Source: Syntrophaceae bacterium UBA6109
Lineage (GTDB): Bacteria; Desulfobacterota; Syntrophia; Syntrophales; UBA6109
Length of the DNA: 64,000 nt
Direction: 5' to 3'
NCBI GenBank assembly: GCA_002428445.1
Contig: DIWJ01000052.1
Span: forward strand, 1 to 64,000
The position numbers and the translations under genes were made by a program. Positions 10,410 through 19,391 of this stretch are shown here, one piece after another. Below the pieces are notes generated by a model. That model did not search any database, was not told the DNA's origin, and saw only the letters and a program-made list of their open reading frames with translations. Numbering within the stretch: the stretch's first letter is position 1; every line of letters starts with the position of its first letter.

Positions 10410-11849
10410 ATGTCGGTATCCGTCCGCCGCGGCAGCCTGTATCGTCTGTTTTGCCGGACACTGGTGTTCGGGGTGCTCTTCCTGTCCCTTGCGGTCTCCT
10501 CCGCCCTGGCGGCGGAGAAGATGAAAAGTTTCGATCTCAGCACGGCAATCGTGCAGGTGGCCAAGCAAGCCATCCCTTCCGTCGTCCACATCGGGGTGAC
10601 GGAGAGCCGGGAGGTGGCCAACCCCTTCCTGCCCTTTGCGGATGACCCCCTCTTCCGGCGTTTCTTCAACGTCCCGCAGATGCCGAAGAAATTCAAGCGT
10701 GAGCTGCAGGGCATCGGAACGGGGATCATCATCGACGCCCAGGGACATATCCTGACGAACCACCACGTGGCGGGCGGCGCGACCAAGATCGAGGTGCTGC
10801 TCTCCAGCGGAGAACGGTATCCCGCGACGCTCGTCGGCACCGATCCCAAGACCGATTTGGCCGTTCTCAAGATCTCCGCAAAGGGATCGCTGCCCTACGC
10901 GACCTTCGGAGATTCGGACAAGATCGAGGTCGGCGAGTGGGTCGTGGCGATCGGCCATCCGCGCGGCCTGAACCAGACCGTCACGCAGGGAATCATCAGC
11001 GCAAAACATCGCGCCGGGATCTCGGATCCGGGCAGCTACCAGGATTTCCTGCAGACCGATGCCGCGATCAATCCCGGAAACAGCGGCGGTCCGCTCCTGA
11101 ATCTCCGCGGGGAAGTTGTCGGCGTCAACGCGGTGATCGTCTCCCAGTCGGGCGGCTACGAGGGGATCGGCTTCACCATCCCCAGCAATATGGCCCTCTA
11201 CGTTTCCAAGGCGCTGATCGCCCATGGAAAAGTGGTCCGCGGCTGGGCGGGCGTCACCATCCAGGACTTGACACCGGAACTTGCAAAGACCGCCGGCGCC
11301 GGATCCGCAAAAGGCGTGTACGTTGCCGACGTGGTCAAGGGCGGCCCGGCGGAAAAGGCGGGGATCCGGAAGGGTGACGTGTTGACCGCCTACGGGGGAA
11401 AGGGCATCTCCGACTCCGCCGCCCTTCGGAACGCCGTCGCGGCGACGCCGGTCGGGCAGGAGGTCAAGGCGACCGTTCTGCGAGAAGGGAAGAAACTCGA
11501 ACTGACGATCCGGATCGAAAATCTCGAATTGATGGCCAAAGCCCTGGCCGCCGAGGTCAAAGAACGCCTCGGCGTGGGGGTGCGCGCCGTATCGCCCGCA
11601 GAGGCGAAAAAATACGGCCTCGACGGCAAGCAGGGCGTTGCCATTGCCAGCATAGAGGCGTCGAGTGTCTTCGGTGAAGCGGGATTCGAGGTGGGAGACA
11701 TCATCCTGGGGATCGACAATCAGCCCGTCGCCGATCTGGACACCTTCGTCCAGCTGGCAAGCGCGCTGAAGCCGAATGCGAAGGCGATCATCCTCGGCCT
11801 CGATCACCGGACCGGGAACATGGGCAACGTCGAGGTGACGATCAAGTAG
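10410..11849 (+). CDS. Periplasmic serine protease of the HtrA/DegP (Do) family
   Basis: Envelope quality-control protease. After a signal peptide (TLVFGVLFLSLAVSSALAA) comes a trypsin-like domain with the triad H119 (LTNHHVAGG), D149 (KTDLAVLK) and S225 (NPGNSGGPLLN), and then two PDZ domains (~265-355 and ~390-470). Length (479 aa) fits DegP/DegQ. The start at 10410 is chosen because GGAGG at 10400-10404 sits five bases upstream; the ATG at 10398 would place that site inside the gene. Only seven bases separate its stop from the MATE start, so the two are probably co-transcribed. Confidence 0.93.
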   Translation: MSVSVRRGSLYRLFCRTLVFGVLFLSLAVSSALAAEKMKSFDLSTAIVQVAKQAIPSVVHIGVTESREVANPFLPFADDPLFRRFFNVPQMPKKFKRELQGIGTGIIIDAQGHILTNHHVAGGATKIEVLLSSGERYPATLVGTDPKTDLAVLKISAKGSLPYATFGDSDKIEVGEWVVAIGHPRGLNQTVTQGIISAKHRAGISDPGSYQDFLQTDAAINPGNSGGPLLNLRGEVVGVNAVIVSQSGGYEGIGFTIPSNMALYVSKALIAHGKVVRGWAGVTIQDLTPELAKTAGAGSAKGVYVADVVKGGPAEKAGIRKGDVLTAYGGKGISDSAALRNAVAATPVGQEVKATVLREGKKLELTIRIENLELMAKALAAEVKERLGVGVRAVSPAEAKKYGLDGKQGVAIASIEASSVFGEAGFEVGDIILGIDNQPVADLDTFVQLASALKPNAKAIILGLDHRTGNMGNVEVTIK

Positions 11850-11856
11850 CCGGACG

Positions 11857-13278
11857 GTGAACCGGGACGAAAACGGATGCAACAGGCAGGTCCGTCAGTT
11901 CAAGGAGGCCGCTACGGCAACGGACGAACCCTCGAGCCTGACCACGGGGAGCCTCTGGCGCAACATCTGGCAGCTTTCCTGGCCCATGCTGCTCATCATG
12001 ATCTTCAATTTCTTCGTGGGCTTCGCCGACGTCTACGTGGCGGGATTCATCAGCCCCGAGGTTCAGGCGGCGGTGGGCTTCGTCAGCCTCCTCTACTTCA
12101 CCGTCATCATCCTCGCCAATGCCATCAGCATCGGGACCGTCGCCCTGGTCTCGCGGGCCGTCGGCGGCGGAGATTTCGGACGGGCGATCGAGGTGGCCAG
12201 GCAATCCCTGCTCCTTGGCGGGGCGGTCTCCGTTGCCCTGACCCTTGTCGGCTATTTCTTTGCTCGGAACATCGTCGCCGCCGTGGGATTCCCGGAACAG
12301 ATCCGGGAAATCGCCGGCGTATTCCTGCGGATCTTTTCCGTCGGCCTGGGGGCAGAGTACATGCTCGTCATCTCGAACGCCGTCTTCCGGGCGGGCGGAG
12401 ACGTGCGGGCGGCCCTGTTGACGATGTTCTTCGCGAGCGCCGTCAACATCATCGGGGATTTCGTCCTGGTCTTCGGCCTTCCGGGCGTTCCGGGCCTGGG
12501 ATACCCGGGGATCGCGATCGCGACGGCGATTGCGGCCGCCCTCGGGATGGGAATCAGCTTCTTTCTTTTCTTCCGGGGCCGGTGGCGCAGCCTCTATAGG
12601 GGATCCTGGGCGGTGCGCCCGGCGGCGATCCGGCAGATCATCGGTCTGGGCTGGCCCGCCGCCATGCTGCAGATCGCCTGGAATGCGGGAACCGTCGTCC
12701 TGTACAACATCCTCGGCCGCCTGGGGGAGCACAGCATCACCGCGCTCGCGGCCATCGCCAACGGTCTGCGCATCGAGGCCGTGATCTTTCTGCCGGCTTT
12801 CGCCCTCAACATGTCGGCCTCGGTCCTCATCGGCCAGAACCTCGGGGCCGGAGAACCCGAACGGGCGGAACGGATGGGCTGGCGGATCGCCTCGGCAGGC
12901 GCATTGGTCCTGAGCGCCATGGCCGTCGTCGTCTTCATCTGGGCGGAGGCCTTCGCCGGCCTCGTGGCGAGGGATCCGGCGGTGCTGGCGGAGACCGCCC
13001 GCTACCTCAGGCTGAATATGCTCAGCCAGCCGTTCATTGCGCTGAGCCTTTCCCTCAGCGGCGGCCTCCAGGGAGCCGGCGACACCCGCGGGCCGATGTG
13101 GGCGATCGTTGTCGCCATGTGGCTGATCCGGCTTCCCCTCGCTTACGGTCTTGCCGTCCATCTGGGGTTCGGCGCCGTCGGCGTCTGGTGGTCCATGGTG
13201 ATTTCCATGGCCTGCCAGGGTCTTCTCATGGCCCGGCGATTTGCTTCGGGGCGCTGGAAGGAACTGCAACTGGAGTGA
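11857..13278 (+). CDS. MATE-family multidrug/metabolite exporter
   Basis: A 473-residue polytopic inner-membrane cation-coupled exporter. It has about twelve hydrophobic segments in two six-helix halves and MATE signature stretches such as LSWPMLLIMIFNFFVGFADV near residue 40 and SLSLSGGLQGAGDTRGP in the C-terminal half. The start is a GTG; no in-frame ATG occurs before the first transmembrane helix. It lies between the HtrA gene and the CysRS-like gene on the same strand with short gaps (7 and 64 bases), so the three may form an operon. Substrate unknown. Confidence 0.9.
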   Translation: MNRDENGCNRQVRQFKEAATATDEPSSLTTGSLWRNIWQLSWPMLLIMIFNFFVGFADVYVAGFISPEVQAAVGFVSLLYFTVIILANAISIGTVALVSRAVGGGDFGRAIEVARQSLLLGGAVSVALTLVGYFFARNIVAAVGFPEQIREIAGVFLRIFSVGLGAEYMLVISNAVFRAGGDVRAALLTMFFASAVNIIGDFVLVFGLPGVPGLGYPGIAIATAIAAALGMGISFFLFFRGRWRSLYRGSWAVRPAAIRQIIGLGWPAAMLQIAWNAGTVVLYNILGRLGEHSITALAAIANGLRIEAVIFLPAFALNMSASVLIGQNLGAGEPERAERMGWRIASAGALVLSAMAVVVFIWAEAFAGLVARDPAVLAETARYLRLNMLSQPFIALSLSLSGGLQGAGDTRGPMWAIVVAMWLIRLPLAYGLAVHLGFGAVGVWWSMVISMACQGLLMARRFASGRWKELQLE

Positions 13279-13342
13279 GACGGAATACCGCGGCTTCCCC
13301 GGCCGCCGCCGCGGTCAAAAGCGTTCCTCTAAGGAGAAACCC

Positions 13343-14557
13343 ATGCTGAAGCTTTTCAATTCACTCGGGAAACGAATGGAAGATTTTCATCCCGTCAACG
13401 AGAAGGTCGTGCGCATTTTCACCTGCGGGCCTTCCGTCTACCAGCGGGCTCATATCGGAAACTTCAGGACCTTCCTGTTCGAGGACATCCTTGTCCGCTA
13501 TCTGAGATACTCGGGTTTCCTGGTGGAGCGGGGAATGAACTTCACCGACATCGAAGACAAGGCCATCGCCGAGGCCCGGAAGAGCGGGCTGACCATCCGC
13601 GAACTCACGGAGAAAAACATCGACGGATTTCTCCGGGAGATGAAACTTCTCGGGATGTCGATCCCCGAGCATATGCCGCGGGCCTCGGATTGCATCGATG
13701 AGGCTGCGGCCATGATCGAACGTCTTCTCGAGATCGGGGTCGCCTACCGGCATGAGGGAAATGTCTACTTCGATCCCCTGATGTTTCCGGACTTCGGAAA
13801 GCTCTTCGGCCTCGATATGAGCCGCTGGCCGGCGCAGAAGAGGCGCTTTCACCGCGACACCTACCCCGGCATCCAGTGGAACCTGGGCGATTTCATCCTC
13901 TGGCACGGATACCGGGAAGGGGACTCCCTGTTCTGGGATACCCCGATCGGACGGGGGCGGCCGTCCTGGAACATCCAGGACCCGAGCATGGTCGCCGCCC
14001 GCTTTCAGGAGACCCTTTCGATCTACTGCGGCGGCATCGACAACCTCTACCGGCACCACGACTATTCCATCGCCATTCTCGAGTCGCTCCGGCCCTATCC
14101 CGTGGCCCGCTTCTGGCTGCACGGCAACCACCTTCTCGTCGCCGGCAAGAAAATGTCCAAGAGCCGCGGAACGCTCGTCTACACCGATGCCCTTCTCGGG
14201 CAGGGATACGACGCCGCCGAGATCCGGTTTTTTCTTCTCTACGGTCATTACAGGGACAGGCTCTCCTATACGGAAAGAGCGATGAAATCATCGGTGGAGA
14301 AACTGAGGCGCCTGAGAAAAGAGGTCCATGAGATTTCCGGAAGGGCGGGCCGGGCGTCGCCGGAGGGAGACCCGGCGCGGTGGATTCGCGAGACCTTCCG
14401 GCGCCGCATGGACGACGATCTGGATGTAAGGGGCGCCTTCGACGGGATTGCCCGGGAACTGGCGGTCCTGCGCCGCGGAAATCCGGAGCCGGGGGCCGCC
14501 GCCGCTGTTGTCGCAGCCCTTCGGGAGGTCGACGGGGTCCTGAACGTGATCTTCTGA
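13343..14557 (+). CDS. Cysteinyl-tRNA-synthetase-like class I ligase with an altered zinc site
   Basis: A 404-residue class I aminoacyl-tRNA-synthetase fold of the CysRS group. The ATP motifs are HIGN at 37-40 (for HIGH) and KMSKS at 270-274, and the MNFTDIEDK segment matches CysRS. The zinc site that selects cysteine is altered: C28 is present and H238 matches H234 of the E. coli enzyme, but the HIEC cysteine is D213 (WNIQD) and the last glutamate of HHENE is S242 (HHDYS). The C-terminal helical domain is shorter than in CysS (usually 455-480 aa). It may charge another amino acid or make a non-tRNA amide, as MshC does. AAGGAG upstream of 13343 fixes the start; an earlier frame from 13241 overlaps the MATE gene. 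Confidence 0.85.
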   Translation: MLKLFNSLGKRMEDFHPVNEKVVRIFTCGPSVYQRAHIGNFRTFLFEDILVRYLRYSGFLVERGMNFTDIEDKAIAEARKSGLTIRELTEKNIDGFLREMKLLGMSIPEHMPRASDCIDEAAAMIERLLEIGVAYRHEGNVYFDPLMFPDFGKLFGLDMSRWPAQKRRFHRDTYPGIQWNLGDFILWHGYREGDSLFWDTPIGRGRPSWNIQDPSMVAARFQETLSIYCGGIDNLYRHHDYSIAILESLRPYPVARFWLHGNHLLVAGKKMSKSRGTLVYTDALLGQGYDAAEIRFFLLYGHYRDRLSYTERAMKSSVEKLRRLRKEVHEISGRAGRASPEGDPARWIRETFRRRMDDDLDVRGAFDGIARELAVLRRGNPEPGAAAAVVAALREVDGVLNVIF

Positions 14558-14741
14558 CGTTTTGTACAGGCGCCGCCAAAGATGAAAAGAGGCGGTCTCC
14601 ACAAGGATTCCCGCCTCCTGTTCGTCGCCCCGTTTCCGGAACGGTCCGCGCCATGACAAAAGTCGCACGCCGCGTCCCGGTCCTTTCTTCTTCCGGTTCC
14701 GGCGGTTTCCGGCACCGTGCCGAACCCGGAGGACTGCGGCG

Positions 14742-15035
14742 CTATCCCTGCGAGAGATCAGCCTTCGCCTCGCGGTAGGCATCCACGCCCGCTTCGACGG
14801 CTTTCTTCAGCTTCTTCTTGTTCTCCGCAAGCACTTCCTTCTCGCGGCTCGCCAGATCCTCAATCTTCCGGCGCGTGTCTTCGTATTGGGCCTTGGCCTT
14901 TTCCAGCAGATCCTGCGTCGTCCGGCAGATCTCCTCCCGCGTATCTTTTCCGCTCTTGGGGGCATAGAGAATGCCCAGTGCGGCGCCGATCAAACCGCCG
15001 ATCAGAAATCCCTTGATGCAATCTTCCGTTGCCAT
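14742..15035 (-). CDS. YtxH-domain small membrane-associated protein
   Basis: The 97-residue protein has an N-terminal hydrophobic glycine-rich helix (GFLIGGLIGAALGILYAPKSG) that is the YtxH signature, followed by a highly charged K/E/D/R helix predicted as coiled coil. YtxH proteins are small stress-linked proteins of unclear function. AAGGAGAG lies just before the ATG at 15035. It is a stand-alone gene. Confidence 0.85.
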   Translation of the reverse strand: MATEDCIKGFLIGGLIGAALGILYAPKSGKDTREEICRTTQDLLEKAKAQYEDTRRKIEDLASREKEVLAENKKKLKKAVEAGVDAYREAKADLSQG

Positions 15036-15172
15036 AGAGTTCTCTCCTTTCTGATGTCCATGATTTTCCGAAAAAATTCCCTTGAAATCATCTTATGAAT
15101 GCGGTGGAGTGAAAGCAACACGGAAAGAATGTCAGCCTATTGGTAGGATGGGACTACCACCGGCGGGGCCGC

Positions 15173-15218
15173 AACCACAACAGGGGCGGGCCCGTCAGGC
15201 CCTGCCCCCGTTGTGGTT
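15173..15218. terminator. Long hairpin between the Fe-S gene and ytxH
   Basis: AACCACAACAGGGGC at 15173-15187 pairs with GCCCCCGTTGTGGTT at 15204-15218 (14 of 15 pairs, 16-base loop). TTTT follows on the plus strand. It lies downstream of the minus-strand catabolic operon and could end it, although no T-run follows on that strand. Confidence 0.5.
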
Positions 15219-15345
15219 TTCCTACATCCTGCATCCCGCCCTTGCCGGTGTAAGCGAGAAGGCAAGTCCAGCGCCCGGTAATTCACATGCCTGGATCAGT
15301 CTTGCATAAAGGCATTTGCCCGGTTGGCTTATATTTTTTTGCCGT

Positions 15346-16521
15346 CTACTCAAGGGCTGCTGCGACGAGCTCGGTGATGTCCATCACGGATATTTTCTTC
15401 GTTTCTTCGTTCTTGCCGGCATCGGAAAGGCTGATGTTGCAGAAGGGACAAGCCGTCAGCAGAATATCTGCGCCAGTGTTCGAAGCCTGTTTCAGACGTT
15501 TTTCCGTGATTCTCTGAGAGGGCATCAATCCTTCAGGCGGTTCCATCCACATTCGGCCGCCTCCCATTCCGCAGCACTCACTGTCCGTTTTCACCGTCTC
15601 CATTTCTACAAGGGTCGCTCCGGGAATACGATTGATGAGCTTCCGAGGGGGTTCAAAGAGTTCGCATCGCCGTCCGAGATAGCAGGGATCGTGATAGGTG
15701 ACGGTTTTACGAACCGGTTTGGTCATGTCGAGTCTCCCCTCCTCGATCAGCTCGTTCAAGTATTGCGTGTAGTGACTGAATTTCAAACCATTTTGCCTGC
15801 ATTCATGGGTAAAGCTGAACAGGCTGTGTGGATCGGCAGTGATGATTCGCTTGGCGCCCGCCTCTTCGAAAAGGTTCAGATTGAACTCGGAAAGATATTG
15901 AAAAAGACCCGTCTCCCCTAACCGCTTCGCTTCGCTTCCGCTACATACTTCGCTTTCCAGGATGCCGAATTCGACGTTGGCGCGTTGAAGTATCCATGAG
16001 AGATTGCGGGCAATTTTCTGGGCTTGGGGGTCATAAGAGGCGGCACATCCGACATAAAAAATCGTTTCCATCGGATGATCTTTTGAGGCGCGCTTTATGT
16101 CAAGGCCTCTCGTCCATTGCGTTCGTTCGTGAGAAGGATTCCCCCAGGGATTGCCGCGCACATGCATATTCTTGAGAACTCTGTTCTGATCAGGCATCGG
16201 CCCAAGCATCTTTTCCACCAGGAGAAGCTCCCGCGCCTTTTCCACCATGTCAACAATAGGCAATCCCCTTGAAACCTTCTTGCATGTTTCTACGCATCTC
16301 CCGCAGGTCGTACAGGAGTAAACGAGATTACGAAAAGCCTCATCGAATATGTCCCATTTCACACTGTAATAGATCGACCGGTTGATACCGAAGGGCCCTT
16401 GAGTCAAGCGGTCCTTCAGAACAGGACACACATTATTGCAGTGGTGACATTTTTCACATTGTACAAGATTTTCAGACAGGGTCTCAACGATGTGTTCATC
16501 GCAGGTTATTTCTTCCATCAT
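15346..16521 (-). CDS. Fe-S oxidoreductase with CCG domains (GlcF/HdrD-like electron-transfer subunit)
   Basis: The 391-residue protein opens with two ferredoxin-like [4Fe-4S] motifs, CEKCHHCNNVC near residue 22 and CTTCGRCVETC near 70, and carries two CCG-type cysteine-rich segments: FYVGC/EVCSGSE in the first half, and HDPCYLGRRC with SECCGMGGG in the second. This layout is that of glycolate oxidase GlcF, heterodisulfide reductase D and LutA, which pass electrons from a flavoprotein towards the quinone pool. Its ATG overlaps the TGA of the upstream GlcD-like gene (ATGA), so it is almost surely that enzyme's partner. Confidence 0.88.
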   Translation of the reverse strand: MMEEITCDEHIVETLSENLVQCEKCHHCNNVCPVLKDRLTQGPFGINRSIYYSVKWDIFDEAFRNLVYSCTTCGRCVETCKKVSRGLPIVDMVEKARELLLVEKMLGPMPDQNRVLKNMHVRGNPWGNPSHERTQWTRGLDIKRASKDHPMETIFYVGCAASYDPQAQKIARNLSWILQRANVEFGILESEVCSGSEAKRLGETGLFQYLSEFNLNLFEEAGAKRIITADPHSLFSFTHECRQNGLKFSHYTQYLNELIEEGRLDMTKPVRKTVTYHDPCYLGRRCELFEPPRKLINRIPGATLVEMETVKTDSECCGMGGGRMWMEPPEGLMPSQRITEKRLKQASNTGADILLTACPFCNISLSDAGKNEETKKISVMDITELVAAALE

Positions 16522-17936
16522 ATTTCTCCCTCAACGTTTCCGCGATTCAGTATGTTTTCAGGGTCAAAAATTCGTTTCATGCTCTTGATCAACTCGTAGC
16601 TCTTCTCTCCATATTTTGAACGGTAAAATGGGACACGATAGGGGAGTTGCCCCCAGTCGCCGCCTATGCCATCGTACTTGAGGTTCCATGCAGCTTCCAG
16701 ATCCCATAGAGTGGAAACAACGGTACGCATTTTTTCCACCGGCCATCCATAGGGAACGGCGAATCGGAGGTGCAGGGAGTCGGAACCAATGTGCCCGTAG
16801 AAATAGCACTCCATTTCGCGGAGGATTCCTTCGCCCGCTTCGCCGGTTGTGTACTTGTTCAGCTCCCTCATCGCCTGGGGAAGCATCGGGAGAGGGGGGT
16901 TGATCTCTATCGTCTGGCAGCCACGCAGCCCCTTCTCTTTTCCCCATTTTCTCCCGTACTCCCGTATGCCCCAGACTTGCTTTCGAACCTTCTCGTCTTC
17001 CAGGGTGAAAGCCGTCGTGGCCCCGACTTGTCTAAACAACTCCACCAGTTCCCCGGCGTTCCGCTTCGCTTCTTCTTTTGTCCTTCCCCCTGATCTGGTG
17101 ACAGCCATGGCTGTTTGGGGGTAATCGAGACCATAGGCCTCGATTCCTATCTTGCAGGCCTTTTCTCCGACAAACTCGCCGTCCATCGGAAGGGAAAGCT
17201 TGTTCTTGTACATGAGGCATATTGCCTGTCCGATATCTTCAACGGACGGGAAAAACCCTACGGCGTCGACGGTTTCCTGAAGAGGCACAAGGATCATACG
17301 AATCTTGGTGATGACACCCAGAACTCCTTCGGCACCCACAAAAATCCTCGTCAAGTCCCATCCCGACGAACGGCGAAGACATCTGGAGCCGGTTTGAATG
17401 ATTTCACCCGTGGGCAGAACCACTTCAAGGGCTATGATGTTGTTCAACGGTCGTCCAAAGACATTGTCCGTCAGGTGCCCAAGGGTGTTTACGCTTACCG
17501 CGCCTCCGATGCTCGATGTGGGCTGTGTCTGTATGGGGAAAAAATATCCGCGTTTTTCCAGTTCCTTTGTTGCTTCGCCGATCTTCACTCCCGGCCCGCA
17601 TTCAAGCCACTGATAGTCCTCTTCAACGACAAAATCCGTCAGTCTCTCGGTGCTCAGCACAATCCCGCCGTGCTTCGGTTTTGTACTGAAGATCAACGAT
17701 GTCCCTGAACCGAAGGTGGTCACCGGGATTCTCTGCCGGCTTGCATATTTCATGACCTCCGCAATCTCCAATGCATTGGCCGGATTGATCACAACATCGG
17801 GCAGATCCTCCTTTTGCACATCATAGGGCAGGCACGTGTCGGCAAAATTGATCCTCTCGAAGTAATCCGTCAGTACGTATTCTTTTCCGATCATACTTCT
17901 CAAATCCGAAACGACTTGATCGATGACAAGACTCAT
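16518..17936 (-). CDS. FAD-binding 2-hydroxyacid dehydrogenase (GlcD/D-lactate dehydrogenase type)
   Basis: The 472-residue enzyme has a PCMH/VAO-type FAD domain: PDVVINPANALEIAEV, the pyrophosphate-binding VTTFGSGTSL, SSIGGAVSVNTLGH and FVGAEGVLGVITKI. A C-terminal FAD-oxidase domain ends FDPENILNRG, typical of GlcD, Dld and alkyl-DHAP synthase relatives. It should oxidise a D-2-hydroxyacid and hand electrons to the CCG protein encoded next (ATGA overlap). The substrate is not visible; the context (lyases, PrpD-like protein, tricarboxylate transporter) suggests a hydroxylated di- or tricarboxylate. A 104-base gap with a small hairpin precedes it. Confidence 0.88.
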   Translation of the reverse strand: MSLVIDQVVSDLRSMIGKEYVLTDYFERINFADTCLPYDVQKEDLPDVVINPANALEIAEVMKYASRQRIPVTTFGSGTSLIFSTKPKHGGIVLSTERLTDFVVEEDYQWLECGPGVKIGEATKELEKRGYFFPIQTQPTSSIGGAVSVNTLGHLTDNVFGRPLNNIIALEVVLPTGEIIQTGSRCLRRSSGWDLTRIFVGAEGVLGVITKIRMILVPLQETVDAVGFFPSVEDIGQAICLMYKNKLSLPMDGEFVGEKACKIGIEAYGLDYPQTAMAVTRSGGRTKEEAKRNAGELVELFRQVGATTAFTLEDEKVRKQVWGIREYGRKWGKEKGLRGCQTIEINPPLPMLPQAMRELNKYTTGEAGEGILREMECYFYGHIGSDSLHLRFAVPYGWPVEKMRTVVSTLWDLEAAWNLKYDGIGGDWGQLPYRVPFYRSKYGEKSYELIKSMKRIFDPENILNRGNVEGEI

Positions 17937-18000
17937 AACAAAAGCTCCTTCTCCATGACCCGTCTAAAGGAAGACGTTTTATTCTCCATTCGCCCGCAAC

Positions 18001-18021
18001 CCCCGGAGCACGCCACCGGGG
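18001..18021 (-). promoter_or_regulatory. Small intercistronic hairpin
   Basis: CCCCGG at 18001-18006 pairs with CCGGGG at 18016-18021 over a 9-base loop, between the lyase stop and the GlcD-like start. It could partly end or stabilise the transcript. Confidence 0.25.
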
Positions 18022-18040
18022 AATGCGCTTGCTGAAGGAT

Positions 18041-19387
18041 TCAACTGCTTTTGATCACGCGATCAACACATGCTGCAGCGGAATTCACGTATGCATCCGG
18101 GGTGAACAGGGCCGAGAGTTCATCAGGTGACATGCACTTCGCGACGATAGGCTCTTTGAGCAGCGCATCTTTCAGGTGGACGCCGGCGGTATCGGCAACT
18201 TCCATGCAAATCCGGTAAAGCAGTTCATGCGCGCGCTGTCTGCCCATTCGTTTCCCCAATTCCAGCATGACGGACTCGGAGTATATTAAACCCCGCGTTA
18301 ATTCCATATTGCGCATCATGTTGTCGGTATTGACCGCCATATTCGTCAGCATCGCCTTCGTTTTTTCGAGCGCTGCAGAGCCGTAAATGCATATTTCGGG
18401 GATAATGGCCCATTCGCCTTTCCATGCAGCCCCGTCTCGTTCGTGTTCGTGGATCATCAGTTCAAACATCAGACTCGCAGCGTTCCGAACGAGTTTGGAA
18501 AGAACTACGATAATTTCAGCAGTTTTGGGATTTCGCTTGTGAGGCATCGTGCTGCTGCCGATCTTGCCGTCGACGAACTTTTCCTCGATCTCCCGTATTT
18601 CCGTCTTGCACAGATTGATCAATTCGTTTGCGATTTTCCCGCACGTGCAAACGCACATTGCCATCATTGAACTGAACTCCGCCAATCTGTCCCGGGAGGT
18701 ATGCCATACGATCTCGGGAACCCCTAAGCCCAATTCCTGCATGACAAGTTCCTGCAGTTTGAACCCCTCCGGACCGAACGTCGACACGGTGCCCGTGGCG
18801 CCTGCAAGCTGACCAACCAAGATACGGTTTTCCGCTGCATCCCAGCGTTCCAGATGGCGATGGATTTCAGCGGCCCATATCGCCACTTTAAGGCCGAAAC
18901 TTATGGGCACCGCCTGCACTCCATGAGTTCTTCCCATCATCGGTGTTGCACGGTGCAATTCAGCCAGCGCCATGAGGACCTTCTCCAGATCAGCCATCTG
19001 CAGCCGAATCAGCCGATAGGCTTCTTTCATCTGAAGCATGAAGGCCGTGTCATCAATATCCTGCGTCGTTGCGCCCCAGTGGATATATTCACCCGCCTCA
19101 TTCAGGCAGTGCTTTCGGACCTCTCTCAGCAACGGAACGATTGTATGAGACGTTTCTTTAATCCCCGCGGCGAGTTCCTCAAAGTCGATGTTTTCGGGGA
19201 TGGCCTTGCGAATAATTTCTTCAGCGGCAGCGGCGGGGATAATTCCGAGTTTCGCCTCCTCCTTTGCCAGCGCTTTTTCAACCAATAGCCATAAGCGCAC
19301 CGAATTCTGATCGTTCCATATTTCCTTCATTTTAGGATTAGAGAACAAATGTCCCAAGAGCTGAGAATCCATCACGTGTGAAGTCAT
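18041..19387 (-). CDS. Fumarase/aspartase-superfamily lyase (PurB/PcaB-like)
   Basis: The 448-residue cytoplasmic enzyme has the three conserved regions of the superfamily: SHTIVPLL with WGATTQDIDDTA near residue 75-115, GRTHGVQAVP near 150, and the mobile loop with the catalytic serine, GSSTMPHKRNP, near 275. The C-terminal part has the adenylosuccinate-lyase C domain pattern. The TTQDIDDT motif is closest to adenylosuccinate lyase and carboxymuconate cycloisomerase. It is probably not the housekeeping PurB, because it sits four bases after an MmgE/PrpD gene in a catabolic operon. The likely reaction is C-N or C-O elimination giving fumarate or an unsaturated acid. Confidence 0.85.
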   Translation of the reverse strand: MTSHVMDSQLLGHLFSNPKMKEIWNDQNSVRLWLLVEKALAKEEAKLGIIPAAAAEEIIRKAIPENIDFEELAAGIKETSHTIVPLLREVRKHCLNEAGEYIHWGATTQDIDDTAFMLQMKEAYRLIRLQMADLEKVLMALAELHRATPMMGRTHGVQAVPISFGLKVAIWAAEIHRHLERWDAAENRILVGQLAGATGTVSTFGPEGFKLQELVMQELGLGVPEIVWHTSRDRLAEFSSMMAMCVCTCGKIANELINLCKTEIREIEEKFVDGKIGSSTMPHKRNPKTAEIIVVLSKLVRNAASLMFELMIHEHERDGAAWKGEWAIIPEICIYGSAALEKTKAMLTNMAVNTDNMMRNMELTRGLIYSESVMLELGKRMGRQRAHELLYRICMEVADTAGVHLKDALLKEPIVAKCMSPDELSALFTPDAYVNSAAACVDRVIKSS

Positions 19388-19391
19388 TCCT

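Noticed and set aside
10392..11882. Minus-strand frame of ~496 codons opposite the HtrA gene
   Set aside because: Antisense shadow; the plus strand encodes an intact protease with its triad and PDZ domains.
11842..13269. Minus-strand frame of ~475 codons opposite the MATE gene
   Set aside because: Antisense, highly charged, with no transmembrane or domain sense.
18041..19387. Housekeeping adenylosuccinate lyase (purB)
   Set aside because: The motifs allow it, but the operon context with PrpD-like, TTT and oxidase genes points to catabolism, and the purL/purQ genes lie elsewhere.
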